64,000 nucleotides of DNA from NCBI RefSeq assembly GCF_014635685.1, contig NZ_BMDH01000002.1:433266-497265 (forward strand), read 5' to 3'. Made by a program: the position numbers and the translations under genes. Below, one piece after another: positions 9,844 through 19,931 of this stretch (positions are counted from its first letter, which is position 1; every line of letters begins with the position of its first letter). Source of the DNA: Galliscardovia ingluviei. GTDB taxonomy: Bacteria > Actinomycetota > Actinomycetes > Actinomycetales > Bifidobacteriaceae. The notes under the pieces were generated by a model. The model was not told the DNA's origin, searched no databases, and was given only the letters and a program-made list of their open reading frames with translations.

Positions 9844-10167
9844 GCTACTTTGAAATATCTGATGTTTCAAACTGTACGGAATCCAAGAACAAAACGCAGC
9901 AAACTCACTAGTTTGCAATAGCAACTATTCCTGAACGTACGTTCCGTCATAAAAACCCGCTACATTGAAACATCAGATATTTGAAACAGTACAGAATAGG
10001 GGCTGTAACCACGGTGAAGTCGCCACTTTGAAACATCAGATATTCCAAACCATACAAAATGGGAAGGTAGAACGCACAATTGAGGTTTCGAGCTATACAA
10101 AAAATTGGGAGGTAAAACACGAGGATGATATTCCAAACTGTACAAACTTGGAAGGTAGAACGCATGG
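9844..10167 (+). repeat. Intergenic palindromic repeat array A
   Basis: Clear units of the dispersed family begin (GCTA or equivalent) at 9844, 9907, 9959 and 10022, spacing 63, 52 and 63 bp; two decayed units follow near 10065 and 10110. Each has an inner imperfect palindrome (TTTGAAAYATC...GATRTTTCAAA) and ends about 34 bp in with GTAC or ATAC. The array fills the gap between the sortase gene and the alpha-glucosidase promoter; no ORF there has a credible start. Confidence 0.75.
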
Positions 10168-10208
10168 ATGAGGCAAAAGCGTAAAACATCGCCCCAAGTC
10201 ATGCTCAA

Positions 10209-11312
10209 TCACTCGGCACGGTGCAACGCACGCCCAACGGCGCTCTTACTCCTACGACGCCTCTTACGTAAATACAGCAACACGAACAGCGTAAAAAGCA
10301 GCCATACCACAAGCACACTTGCAATAAGCACGCGCTCAGGATGTGATTGCGGCATCGAAGCAGGATCTGGCGCAGGTTCAGGCATACTCACCCGCTCACC
10401 GGTCACTAGTAGGCGTTTGTTATTCACACCATATGGCGTGCACGTGAGCAATGTCACTTGGTCTTTGCCTGCGTCAATACCAAAATGACTGAAATCATCA
10501 GGCTCAATCACTTCAATACTGCGCACTTGATAGGCAAGCGTCTCGCCAAGCACTTGAATATAGAAAAAGTCGCCAATTTTACCTTCTCGCAGCGAAAGTC
10601 GGTCAAACATCAAGCGATCATACCCCGTATGTGCGCTAATTACCGCATGTGTATTGACGCCACCTACTGGCAGCGAAGTGCCATATAAATGCCCAGCTCC
10701 CGCCGACAGCACTTCATTACCCGTGCCATGACGAATCGGCAAGTTAATCCCTAAACGCGGGTATTGGATTGTTGCCATAATGCCATCGTCTGGAATATCA
10801 AGCATTTTCTGGTAGCGCGTATCTTTTTCGGATGCTGAATCACTTGAGCCGCTCCAAGGGTCTTGCACTTCACCAATAGCTTTGGCTCCGTCACGGTACA
10901 AGTCTTGGTTGTATTGACGCGCCTCCTGTAAGGCGACATCACCGCTTGGAGGCTTAAGCGCTTGCACTGCTTGGGCATGGCTATCTGCTTGTTCATGCGA
11001 CTGATACGTGTTGATCACCATGAATAAGAACGGCAGTGTGGCAAATAAAATGCCAATACCCACAAATACTAAACCGATGATCAGCGATTTTGGCAGCTTC
11101 TTCTTGCCGGATTCACTTGCCTTGTTAGATTTACTCGATTTGCCAGATTTGCTTGCCTTGTCTGATTTGCCCACCTTGTTTGGGTTGGTATGTTTATCTT
11201 GGTTGGCTGAATTATCCAGCTTGACTGAGTTGCTCGGTTCGTTCTGCTCGAACAACTTAGCCGGTTTGTCTGCAGTTGATGCGCTCTTCATAGTTTTAGT
11301 CTCTTGCACCAT
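10209..11312 (-). CDS. Class C (pilus-assembling) sortase
   Basis: 367 residues. A long Lys/Ser-rich cytoplasmic tail (1-about 70, repeated SGKSSKSNK-type) precedes a TM helix (LIIGLVFVGIGILFATLPF), the class C lid motif DPW (EVQDPWSG), catalytic His in VISAHTGY, Cys in TLLTCTPYG and Arg in LLVTGERV, then a second TM helix and a KRRRRSK tail. Lid plus C-terminal TM define pilus-polymerising sortases that join LPxTG-like pilins through a pilin lysine. The start lies 6 bp past the stop of the giant surface protein; AGAGG sits 4 nt upstream inside that gene's end, so translation is probably coupled. Part of the operon pilin (17847-19703), tip (11319-17468), sortase. Confidence 0.92.
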   Translation of the reverse strand: MVQETKTMKSASTADKPAKLFEQNEPSNSVKLDNSANQDKHTNPNKVGKSDKASKSGKSSKSNKASESGKKKLPKSLIIGLVFVGIGILFATLPFLFMVINTYQSHEQADSHAQAVQALKPPSGDVALQEARQYNQDLYRDGAKAIGEVQDPWSGSSDSASEKDTRYQKMLDIPDDGIMATIQYPRLGINLPIRHGTGNEVLSAGAGHLYGTSLPVGGVNTHAVISAHTGYDRLMFDRLSLREGKIGDFFYIQVLGETLAYQVRSIEVIEPDDFSHFGIDAGKDQVTLLTCTPYGVNNKRLLVTGERVSMPEPAPDPASMPQSHPERVLIASVLVVWLLFTLFVLLYLRKRRRRSKSAVGRALHRAE

Positions 11313-11318
11313 GTGCCT

Positions 11319-14300
11319 CTAGTGTTCTTTACGCAGCAAGAGTGCCAGCATATTCATAACTGCCAGCAGCAGCACACTAACAATTGCCAAAGCCCACAAA
11401 CCAAAACCGGTATGCGGCATGGAAGCAAGCCACGGCTTTTCGGGGGTTACGCCTGCGTCAAGATGGTCTTGCTCGGTATGCGTATCGGTAAGTGAAGCGT
11501 ATACCGTGGCATAACCGTAGGTGTCTGGATTCGTGGATGCGTCAGAGTCTCGGTCTGTAGCTGTATCAAGCGTAGGATTGCTGTCGTTCATATCCTCTTT
11601 TGTGAACTCCGAACGGTAGACCGGCTCAAAACGTACCGAGTATTTCTTCGGCTGATCAGCAGTGCCTACTTCAAGATTGGTGAACTCATAGTGACCATTA
11701 GCGTCAGTGGTCGTGACGTAGCCTGGCATTTCGTTACCGTCTTGGTCAAGTAAATACACTTTCTGCCCTGCAATCATTGGCTCGTTTTCATCACGCACGC
11801 CATTCTTATCGTTATCTCGCCACATCACGCCGGAAATCTTACCAAGAATAGGCTCGGTAGTATACGGGTTAATCTTCAAGCCCACTTGGTCACAGGAATC
11901 TTCCGCATTAGTCGCAAAAGAGTGCTCTTTATCTACGCTATTTACATCAGTGCCTGTTAAGCACACGTTGTATGTGGTATTGTTTTTCACCACTGTATTG
12001 CCGGTAATATCGCGCGTGTTCTCGTTCAGATTTGCGTCCTTTGGCTCCTTTGGCAAGGTAACTTGCGCTCCACGCGCACTTGGCACACCTTCCCACTGGC
12101 TACGACCTGCAGCAGCATCAGGAGCCATGGCATATGGAGTAAGTGTGGAACTGAACCATGCCTGATTATAAGCCTTTTGCACATCGTTTGTGCGCATAAC
12201 CGTACCCTGCATATGCCAGACAATGCGCCCACCAGGATTGACAGTAAATGGCACAGTGTATGTGCGCGTCACCTCCGAACCGGTAGTAGTCTCTGCAGTA
12301 GTCTCTGATGTTGGAGTCGTTGGCTGTGCAGTAGGATCGACAGGTGGTGTGGTTGGCTGCACATATCCTTTCATAATGATTGGTGTGGCCTGCTTATTTG
12401 TTTTCATTCCATTTGCAAGCTGACCAGACGCATTATTGCCCAGTCCTACTCCATTGCCGTCAGCTGTTACAGCTGCGATGGTGGTCACCCCCTCTGAAGC
12501 GGTCACTTTACCACCCAACGCCCAATGAGAACGGCTTAACGCACTTGAAACGCTTAATGCAGTAATCTGATATTCCTTATCAAATACTTTAATCGGTGTG
12601 AGCTGTGGATCTGATGCGGCTGTACCAAGCTGTCCGCGGAGGTTTGAACCCCAGCCATACACATCGCCACTTGGAGTAATCACCACAGCATTAGCATCAG
12701 AAGCATAAATACTGTCAGCCGTTACTCCATCAACTTTGTAGAACTGCTTTTTCCTACTTCCGATAGTCTCATCACTGCTATCTTTATACCCTAAACCAAG
12801 CTGACCAAAACCATTCGCACCCGTAGAATACACATTCCCTGAAGTATCAATATAGTATTCAGCACGCTCACCAGCAGCAATATCCTTGGCGATTACGCCT
12901 TGCACTTGCGCTGGCACGTTACTTCCACCACCTGACAAAGAAACTGCTTCACGACCTAGCTGACCGTACTCGTTAAAACCAAAGTTCCAAACATGTCCAT
13001 TTTCAGTTAGCGCAATACTATGCGCATCTCCCGAATGCACTGTCGTAAACTTTTCGTCATCAGATACATTAATTACTTTTCCAATACCCATGAGCACGCT
13101 GGTACCTACACCACGACCGAGTGCGTCACCCCAGTTAGAGCCCCAGCTCCACATATGTCCTTGATCATCAATAGCGATAGTTGAGTTATATTTTGATGTA
13201 ATGTATCGCCATTTCATGTCTTTCGCAGGGTTAGTATCAGAAACTGGCTGTCCGTTTTGCGTGAACTGAATTAGCTGTGGTGTTTCAAGAAAAGCGAGAG
13301 AACCGTCATTAGGAGTGTTAATACTATCTTGATCACCCCATCGAATAAGGCTGTTGTCTGACTGCCGTTGAGTTGTCTGCTTCGAATTGAATTCGAGGGG
13401 CGCGCCAGTAATTCTCCAACTCTTGTTGTCTCCCCAGCCCCACAAACGACCATACTCGTCAATAGCGAAAGAGTGGTTCTCACCAGCCGCTATCTGCTTG
13501 AATTTCAGATCAGGGTTGGTTGAGTCAATTATCAAGCGCTTTGGCGTAGTAATTCCAACAGTAGTGCCATCACCTAATTCATACTGGGAGTTGTCTCCTG
13601 CACCCCATACATGACCCTCTTCATCTAGGGCAAGAGTGTGATCATAGCCGCTATCTACTTGTGTGAAATTAACCTTCTTATTAGTGTCTTCCGTCTCCAC
13701 ACCAACAGTAGCGCTCACATGCTGTACAAGCGAGCTCATTCGGTCATTCAACACCGACTCTGTGCCCGCAGGAATTGGCTCTGTGCCTTTGTTTTCTACA
13801 ACTACATCCCAATTGACCACGCATTTAGCGTCGTCGCAGTTCAGGCTTTGCTGCGTCTTGTTCAGTGTCACTTTTGGATCTGGCTTCACATAGCCAAAAT
13901 CTACTTTCTTCTGTGCTGTCGATACCGGCAATCCAATCATGCCTGAACTATCGCTGGTCGCATCACCCACGGCTTTCCACGAGCGTGTCGTGTCTACATC
14001 TAACTGCTGGTTGTAGTAAGTACGGCTCTTGGTTTGCACGCCCGGAAACGCTGTAGTACCTGTTACTTCACAGGAGGTTTGCGCATTATCAGAGCATTCA
14101 TTACGGATTACTTCTACTGCATAATTACCAGAGTGCAGCTCTGTAAACTTATAGTGCCCTTGAGCATCTGTCAGCTGAGTAGCAATCGGCGTATCACTTG
14201 CCTTACTGCCGTCAGTATTAAGCTTGTACAGACTCACTTTGACACCAGAAATCAGCTCTTCAGTTGGATTTCCTTGGCTATCTTTGTTGATGGAAGTCGA

Positions 14301-17300
14301 GCGGTCTTGATCCCACCACAGCGTGCCTTCAATACTCGAAGCCACAATCTCTGCTTGTGCAGGGAATGGCACCGTTGGCGCAGGCTTATCAGCAGGAAGC
14401 TCTTGACTATAGCGTGCTTTGCCGAGCCACATCACGTACTTATCGCCAGAATGGTTCGGCTTATCTTTATCAATCGACACATAGACTTTACCTACAGAAG
14501 AAGCTACCTGATAATCAGGATGATCAGGATCAGTTTTTTCAAAATCCGTAGTCAGTTTTAACGCCGTTACGCGCGGTGCACTGCCGTACTTTACTGTCAG
14601 CTTATCCCATGTGAGCCATGTGAAATCTTTCGGATCCTCACTGTAGACGTTATCAACAGCGTAGAGTACTTCAGTATTAGTGGACTCTTTCGTTGCAAGC
14701 TCTACAGGCTTCGTCATCACCGTGCCACCCTGATATGAAGAATAATCACCAGGGTATTCATTCCACTGCCCGTCAAGACCTTTACAGCCTTCTGCAGTTT
14801 GTGACGCGACAGGATCGCAGCCTTTACCGCGCATTGCACGATCGTCTTTGCCAGCATTATCTCCACTAGTCGGCACATCTGCACCAGAGTTTGGCATACG
14901 CAAGACAGTTGTCATCGTGCCGCTACGCCCTGTACCGGAAGCTGCTAAATTAAACTTAAATGCTACATCTTCTGTAATTTCCACTACCGGGGTTACTGGA
15001 TTAAGTACAGCGCCCTGACGCCAGTCATCACTTACAGCAAAAGTTTCCGCAGTAGCTGCCGCACTGGCAGTTTGTGCAGTCACAGCATCGTGTGCATCAG
15101 TATCGACCGTCATCGATGCGGTAGCGCCAATATAGCCAGACGCAGTATTAGAAACTCGCGCACTCCAAAGCAGTGGCTCAAACTTTGCTGTACCTGCTGA
15201 TGAAACTTCCGGCGTAATTTTGCCTTGCGCAGGCGTAAAGTACATAACATCTTGCAGCTCGCCTTTTTCGTTCTTTTCTTGGCGTACTTCCATTTTCCAG
15301 AACGACGAACTTGAAACCGGATCAACCAAACCATCTGGCAGCGGAATACGAAGTGTTGGCAGCATAGAAGTGCCTGCAAGCATAACACTCTTGACTGAGA
15401 GATACTGATTATCTGGTTTTTGCAACGATTCCTTTGTTGCGCCCTCTTTCGGAGTAGCAATCACATTGTAGGTAACAGTGTCTCCCGGAGCACCAGTACC
15501 CGTACGCTCAGTACCATCAGGAGCTTTAATTTTCAGCCCCATGGAAATTTCCGCAGCAATTGGACGCGGTTTCGTCACCCAAATACTCTGCGCCATGCAG
15601 CGCGTCATAGCTTTCTGATTATCTGCGCTAGTTGGGTCTGGCTGCGTCCATCCGAGACGATAGCGGTCTGAAATTGTGCCGTCACCTTCCGAGGACCCAC
15701 TATTATTCGGCTGGTTTGCTTTTGCCACAAACGACACGGTAATCAGCGGTGCTCCATCACCCCACTGCAAGTCTCCGTCTGCGTTCTTAAACACTACGCG
15801 AATACCACGTACTGATGTATCGCCAGCGTTAGGAGTGCCTTTTACCCATTGAGGCTCAGTAAAGCTCGTATCACATTGTTTATCGGCATTCGGCTTTGCA
15901 TCTGTGGTGTAGTACACTGTGTATTTACTTGGGTCAATAACGGTTTGACCTTGTTTGATAATTAATGCACCATCATAGATTTGCTCATTTTGCGCCCACA
16001 TATCTTGCATAGTGAACGGGGTGCCGAGAATTGGACGGTTGGCTTCTGGCCTGGATGGATCTGCAGAAAGTACTGTACGCACTTGCGCACCTTGAGCAAC
16101 AACGTCCGTCTCACCAATCTTTTCACGAGTTGAGATTTCTCCTGCAGCTTGGTCAAAGAATCGATTCTCATCCTCAAATGCCGTTTTACCAGAGGTATAC
16201 GGACGGAAAAGCATTTTAGCACCAGGAGCCTTGCCATTGCCCAACACTGTTACCAGTGCTTGTGACCAGTCATTATTGGCAAATGGATAGCCCTTGAGTG
16301 CGCTCGTTTCAGGGTTCGCTGTATTATAGGTTTCTTTTTCACCAAGTCCAGGTTCGCCGCCTGTGCCCATATTCAGCATACGGGTTGTGCCGTCGCCAGT
16401 GTCAGCTGCAGAAAACGCTTCTTTATCGGGAAACAGCTGGATCTTCCATGCGTAGCTTTTACTATCGCTTGGATCCTCTTTATTGGCATAATCTTGATAA
16501 TGATCTTTGCTAATCGTCCACTTGAGGCGTGCATTGCCAGAAATCTTCGGCAAGTCAATCTGACCATTAGCATCAGCTTTACCAATCTGCTGCGCTTTAT
16601 CCGTAATTTCATTGCCTTCGTCGTCAATAGGCACAATGCTCCACACTGTATCAGTCGGGAATTCGCTTACATTAGCTTTGCCCCACCATTCACCTTTAGT
16701 AGAGGCACCATGACTTGACCACCCCGGATAGCCGAGTGGATTAATAGTCACATCAAAATATCCAGAAAGATCCTGACCAGCCGACCATTGCGGACGGCGC
16801 TCAGAACCAGTTAAACCATAATCTTGAATCGTTAAATCAGCAGCTGGGGCAGAGACAACCGTTACAGGGGCAGTTTTCTGTTCAAAACTCTGACCGTCGT
16901 TAACCCACTCGCCTTGCTTGTTCTTTGCTACGCGCTCCACAATCAACGTTGCTTGGTTGTCTGGGCGCACTGTGCCGACAGTATCTTTACCCACCAAAAA
17001 CAGTGTGCGATCCATAGTTTCTACAGCGCCCGTGCCGATAGTAAACACACACGAACCATCTGGCTGTGCTTCTGCTTTCACCTGAGCACCATCGTAGCAA
17101 AACGAAGTATCACCCATCAGCCACGGTGCCTTACTTAAATCCCAGCGCACACGCACACTACGCGCACCAGCTGCAGTAAAACGCAATGAAAGGTTATTTA
17201 CTACGAAGTCGCCGCTAGCAACAATACCATCGTTCGGCGTGTTATCGCCCGGCTCAAAGCCATTCTGCGCATTGACGAATGTTTGGTTATCTGTGCCATG

Positions 17301-17468
17301 ACCCGTTCCATCGCTGACTTTGTTCATCGTAGCGGTGGCATACGCAGACTTCTGCGTTGCGGCTTGAGCTTCGTGACGAGCCGCTCCAAATACGATAATG
17401 CCGCTACACAGGCATGCTAATGCTGCGAGTGAAGCGAAAATATTTCGTATAAAACGAGTCCGGCTCAT
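11319..17468 (-). CDS. Giant pilus tip/surface adhesin with RCC1-like repeats
   Basis: 2049 residues. Signal peptide (1-about 36), a long N-terminal beta-rich region, an SdrD-B/Cna-B-like domain near 1048-1135 (EGTLWWDQDRSTSINK), then about seven RCC1/ATS1-type blades between about 1265 and 1680, recognisable as VWGAGDNSQYELGDG, LWGWGDNKSW, MWSWGSNWGDALG, VWNFGFNEYGQLG, VYSTGANGFGQLG, VYGWGSNLRGQLG and GLGNNASGQLANG. A Thr/Pro-rich linker, a second SdrD-B domain near 1878-1955 (MWRDNDKNGVRDENEP), an MPHTG sorting motif, a TM helix and RKEH end it. Position between major pilin and class C sortase makes it the likely tip or minor pilin. RCC1 propellers are protein-interaction modules; binding to a host or glycan ligand is inference. 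AAGGAA lies 6 nt before the ATG. Confidence 0.85.
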   Translation of the reverse strand: MSRTRFIRNIFASLAALACLCSGIIVFGAARHEAQAATQKSAYATATMNKVSDGTGHGTDNQTFVNAQNGFEPGDNTPNDGIVASGDFVVNNLSLRFTAAGARSVRVRWDLSKAPWLMGDTSFCYDGAQVKAEAQPDGSCVFTIGTGAVETMDRTLFLVGKDTVGTVRPDNQATLIVERVAKNKQGEWVNDGQSFEQKTAPVTVVSAPAADLTIQDYGLTGSERRPQWSAGQDLSGYFDVTINPLGYPGWSSHGASTKGEWWGKANVSEFPTDTVWSIVPIDDEGNEITDKAQQIGKADANGQIDLPKISGNARLKWTISKDHYQDYANKEDPSDSKSYAWKIQLFPDKEAFSAADTGDGTTRMLNMGTGGEPGLGEKETYNTANPETSALKGYPFANNDWSQALVTVLGNGKAPGAKMLFRPYTSGKTAFEDENRFFDQAAGEISTREKIGETDVVAQGAQVRTVLSADPSRPEANRPILGTPFTMQDMWAQNEQIYDGALIIKQGQTVIDPSKYTVYYTTDAKPNADKQCDTSFTEPQWVKGTPNAGDTSVRGIRVVFKNADGDLQWGDGAPLITVSFVAKANQPNNSGSSEGDGTISDRYRLGWTQPDPTSADNQKAMTRCMAQSIWVTKPRPIAAEISMGLKIKAPDGTERTGTGAPGDTVTYNVIATPKEGATKESLQKPDNQYLSVKSVMLAGTSMLPTLRIPLPDGLVDPVSSSSFWKMEVRQEKNEKGELQDVMYFTPAQGKITPEVSSAGTAKFEPLLWSARVSNTASGYIGATASMTVDTDAHDAVTAQTASAAATAETFAVSDDWRQGAVLNPVTPVVEITEDVAFKFNLAASGTGRSGTMTTVLRMPNSGADVPTSGDNAGKDDRAMRGKGCDPVASQTAEGCKGLDGQWNEYPGDYSSYQGGTVMTKPVELATKESTNTEVLYAVDNVYSEDPKDFTWLTWDKLTVKYGSAPRVTALKLTTDFEKTDPDHPDYQVASSVGKVYVSIDKDKPNHSGDKYVMWLGKARYSQELPADKPAPTVPFPAQAEIVASSIEGTLWWDQDRSTSINKDSQGNPTEELISGVKVSLYKLNTDGSKASDTPIATQLTDAQGHYKFTELHSGNYAVEVIRNECSDNAQTSCEVTGTTAFPGVQTKSRTYYNQQLDVDTTRSWKAVGDATSDSSGMIGLPVSTAQKKVDFGYVKPDPKVTLNKTQQSLNCDDAKCVVNWDVVVENKGTEPIPAGTESVLNDRMSSLVQHVSATVGVETEDTNKKVNFTQVDSGYDHTLALDEEGHVWGAGDNSQYELGDGTTVGITTPKRLIIDSTNPDLKFKQIAAGENHSFAIDEYGRLWGWGDNKSWRITGAPLEFNSKQTTQRQSDNSLIRWGDQDSINTPNDGSLAFLETPQLIQFTQNGQPVSDTNPAKDMKWRYITSKYNSTIAIDDQGHMWSWGSNWGDALGRGVGTSVLMGIGKVINVSDDEKFTTVHSGDAHSIALTENGHVWNFGFNEYGQLGREAVSLSGGGSNVPAQVQGVIAKDIAAGERAEYYIDTSGNVYSTGANGFGQLGLGYKDSSDETIGSRKKQFYKVDGVTADSIYASDANAVVITPSGDVYGWGSNLRGQLGTAASDPQLTPIKVFDKEYQITALSVSSALSRSHWALGGKVTASEGVTTIAAVTADGNGVGLGNNASGQLANGMKTNKQATPIIMKGYVQPTTPPVDPTAQPTTPTSETTAETTTGSEVTRTYTVPFTVNPGGRIVWHMQGTVMRTNDVQKAYNQAWFSSTLTPYAMAPDAAAGRSQWEGVPSARGAQVTLPKEPKDANLNENTRDITGNTVVKNNTTYNVCLTGTDVNSVDKEHSFATNAEDSCDQVGLKINPYTTEPILGKISGVMWRDNDKNGVRDENEPMIAGQKVYLLDQDGNEMPGYVTTTDANGHYEFTNLEVGTADQPKKYSVRFEPVYRSEFTKEDMNDSNPTLDTATDRDSDASTNPDTYGYATVYASLTDTHTEQDHLDAGVTPEKPWLASMPHTGFGLWALAIVSVLLLAVMNMLALLLRKEH

Positions 17469-17846
17469 TGAAGTTCCTTATTGTAGATACGTGTTCTGCA
17501 AATTTAGGTTTGGTACGTAGGACAGTCCTATGCATGCTGCTGTTTGCAGTAAACCGCTAATAGCGTAGATAGTTCTGCTGGTACAGATAGTTATGCAGGC
17601 AGTGCAAACTATGCATGCAGGTAGTGCAGATTGAGATTTTGCTAATTAGTTTATCGGCTAATCAGTTAATCAGTTGCCAGACGCAGAGACACCACACAGC
17701 AATGCCACATGAGGAAAGCGTAAACATAGCATGATCACTGCCTTCCTGCACGAGCATTACTGTGCGGTCAACCTGATATTTGGGAGAGTAAGTGTTCACA
17801 ATCATTGCACCTGTACGTGGTATTCACCTACTCAGTACAATGCAGC
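17469..17846. other. Gap between major pilin and tip genes with degenerate direct repeats
   Basis: A 378-bp gap inside the pilus operon. It contains two related stretches, TTATGCAGGCAGTGCA and CTATGCATGCAGGTAGTGCA (about 17590-17630), and an AT-rich run TTAGTTTATCGGCTAATCAG. I see no gene. The size leaves room for a partial terminator or processing site that would set the pilin:tip ratio, but no clear stem with a T-tract was found. Confidence 0.4.
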
Positions 17847-19703
17847 TTACTCCTGCTCCTGACGACGTGAACGCCATACCAAGATGAAGCCAGCGCTGAT
17901 GAACAGTACAGCCATTACTGCGTAAATAGCCAACCAAGCAGCACCAGTCTTAGGCATCTGCATCAAATTGCGCGGATTCTTCACTGTGGCATTATCATTA
18001 GCAACAGTTACCAAGTTATTGCTATCGCCATTATCGCCTGCAATAGTTGATACAGATGCTGCGCCAGTCGTATCCGAAGGCTCTGGAGCTGTTACTCTCA
18101 AAGTCGTAGTAAATTCTGGCAGGAACAAATTGCCACCGGCAAATGGGGAATCTGTTTCCTTCACGATGTAGCTGCCAGGAGCCAGACCAGTAATCGTGAA
18201 CTTACCGCCTTGAGGGCTTGTGAGCTTATTATCAGCAACCAGATTGCGATTTGCTTGTTCCTCGTCCGCATCAGCCAAGCGATAGGTGTCATTTACAGTA
18301 TCAGCAACAAACTTCAACGGCTTTGTAGTATCAGTACTCTTGAAGATCTGGAACTTTGCGCCAGCAAGTGCGTGTGATTCCATATCGTTCTTGGTGATGG
18401 AGAACTGGCCGGTATACACCTTTACCGTATCATCTGGAGACTTCTCTAAATCGTTGGAATCATTTGGGTTATGAGAGTACTGCACATTTGCGGAGTTAGG
18501 GTTACCGGTGCTGTTGATAACGGCATCCTTAGTGAGATAAGCAGTGTATGTTACTACAATCTTTGCTCCCACAGAGAATAGCCCCTTGAACTTATCGTTC
18601 TGCACCAAATCTGAAGTGCCGTCTGACTTTGGAGCAAAAATCCATTCTACAGACTTTGAACCATCTTGAGCAGCAGTAGTTGCAGCATTAACCTTATAAG
18701 ATTCATCAGCAACAAGCGGAGTATTTCCAACTACTACGCTCTTCGTTGCACCAAACTTGAGCCCCTTAGAGAGGTTATCAGCAATCTTGAGTACAAAATG
18801 ATCGTAACCAGTCCAGTTTGGCACAGTAGTTGACAAGGTGAATGTCAGCTCATCACCAATGGATGCTGTTGTTGCATCAGCAGGCTTGTTTTCGGAGTCA
18901 AGAACCTTCTTTTCCAGAGTAGACTGGCTGACCTTGTACTCAACGCTACCGAGTGTATATTCCTGGTCGTTCGTTGAATCCTTGAGTGTTGTCAGCAAGG
19001 TCTCGCCATCATAAATGCCAGTGCCATTGAACATTGGAATTGATGCCTTATCAGCTGCAGGTGTATCAGTGGTATTCTCCGCTGTACCAGTAGTTGCTGG
19101 AGTCTTATTCCAAATGACATATGCACCTGGAATAACCGTTGCCGTAGCGCTCTTATTGTCAGAACCAATAGTCATATCGTAGGTAGTACCAGCAGTTGGG
19201 GCTGAGATCTTATTTAACTCAGCAACCAAGTTTGTCAGGAACGCGCGCAAGTTTGGCTGAGCAGGATTATCGTCGGCATATGGGTACTTTGAAGCCTGAA
19301 GTAGGTTCGAGATAACCCAAGGCATTGGATTTGTTGCATCATATGCCACTGGATTAGAGTTAGTAGTAGCGATGCCTGCATTCTTAATAGCATCAGCGAC
19401 AGCAGTAGCATACCCAGAAGTAGTAGTCACGTCCACACCGAGCAGCTGCGATCCATCACTCTTAGCAGCAACATAATCTGCCAAACGATAAGCTGTAAAT
19501 TGGTGTCCTTGGATGGATTCATTTGCTGTCAACTTGAGTTCGACTGCTTTGCTCAAATCGTCAGCACTAATTGCATGCGTCGCAGGTGCTGTGCCAGCAT
19601 CTTCTGCATGAGCAAGTGAAGCTCCAGCAAACGGCATAATGCAAGCCATGGTAAACACAGCTACAAGTGCCGCAAGCGCTTGTTTTACTCTTGTGCGAGC
19701 CAT
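17847..19703 (-). CDS. Major pilin subunit (isopeptide-forming, sortase-anchored)
   Basis: 618 residues. Signal peptide (1-about 33, ending SLAHA), a fimbrial D2-type isopeptide domain (about 265-420, LEKKVLDSENKPAD through DNLSKGLKFG), and a SpaA/Cna-B-like domain (about 430-560) with the E-box YIVKETDSP. The end is MPKTG, a TM helix and RRQEQE, a non-canonical (M for L) sorting signal shared in form with MPHTG of the tip protein, consistent with recognition by the same sortase. I did not find an unambiguous YPK-type pilin motif. First gene of the operon; GGAAGGGG lies about 6 nt before the ATG. A possible promoter (TTGAGC 19816-19821, 18 bp, TATTTT 19792-19797) and a poly-G tract lie upstream. 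Confidence 0.9.
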   Translation of the reverse strand: MARTRVKQALAALVAVFTMACIMPFAGASLAHAEDAGTAPATHAISADDLSKAVELKLTANESIQGHQFTAYRLADYVAAKSDGSQLLGVDVTTTSGYATAVADAIKNAGIATTNSNPVAYDATNPMPWVISNLLQASKYPYADDNPAQPNLRAFLTNLVAELNKISAPTAGTTYDMTIGSDNKSATATVIPGAYVIWNKTPATTGTAENTTDTPAADKASIPMFNGTGIYDGETLLTTLKDSTNDQEYTLGSVEYKVSQSTLEKKVLDSENKPADATTASIGDELTFTLSTTVPNWTGYDHFVLKIADNLSKGLKFGATKSVVVGNTPLVADESYKVNAATTAAQDGSKSVEWIFAPKSDGTSDLVQNDKFKGLFSVGAKIVVTYTAYLTKDAVINSTGNPNSANVQYSHNPNDSNDLEKSPDDTVKVYTGQFSITKNDMESHALAGAKFQIFKSTDTTKPLKFVADTVNDTYRLADADEEQANRNLVADNKLTSPQGGKFTITGLAPGSYIVKETDSPFAGGNLFLPEFTTTLRVTAPEPSDTTGAASVSTIAGDNGDSNNLVTVANDNATVKNPRNLMQMPKTGAAWLAIYAVMAVLFISAGFILVWRSRRQEQE

Positions 19704-19920
19704 AATAGCCCCTTCCCAAATATCAGTTATATCAACAGTTTCGCAATCCTACGCTACCCATCCCCCTAAGTAGCAGAAAATAGCACACTATAAAATATTA
19801 TTCTATACCAATTATGCTCAACCTCTATACATAAAAGCAAACTATTTTCCTGTAAGAACAACACTTTTCCACTATACGAATATTGGACATAGTTTTTGTA
19901 TAGGATCGCTTAGTTGTACT

Positions 19921-19931
19921 CCCCCCCCCCC
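19921..19931. repeat. 11-nt homopolymeric C (G on minus) tract, candidate phase-variation site
   Basis: Eleven consecutive C on the plus strand in the 439-bp gap between the divergent pilin (ATG 19703) and antiporter (ATG 20143) genes. On the minus strand it is G11, 218 nt upstream of the pilin start; on the plus strand it follows TTGTAC (19914-19919) and precedes TATTTA/TATATA (19942-19951). Tracts this long slip during replication. Homopolymer tracts near sortase-pilus genes of bifidobacteria are known to give on/off expression; that this one does is inference. Confidence 0.7.
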
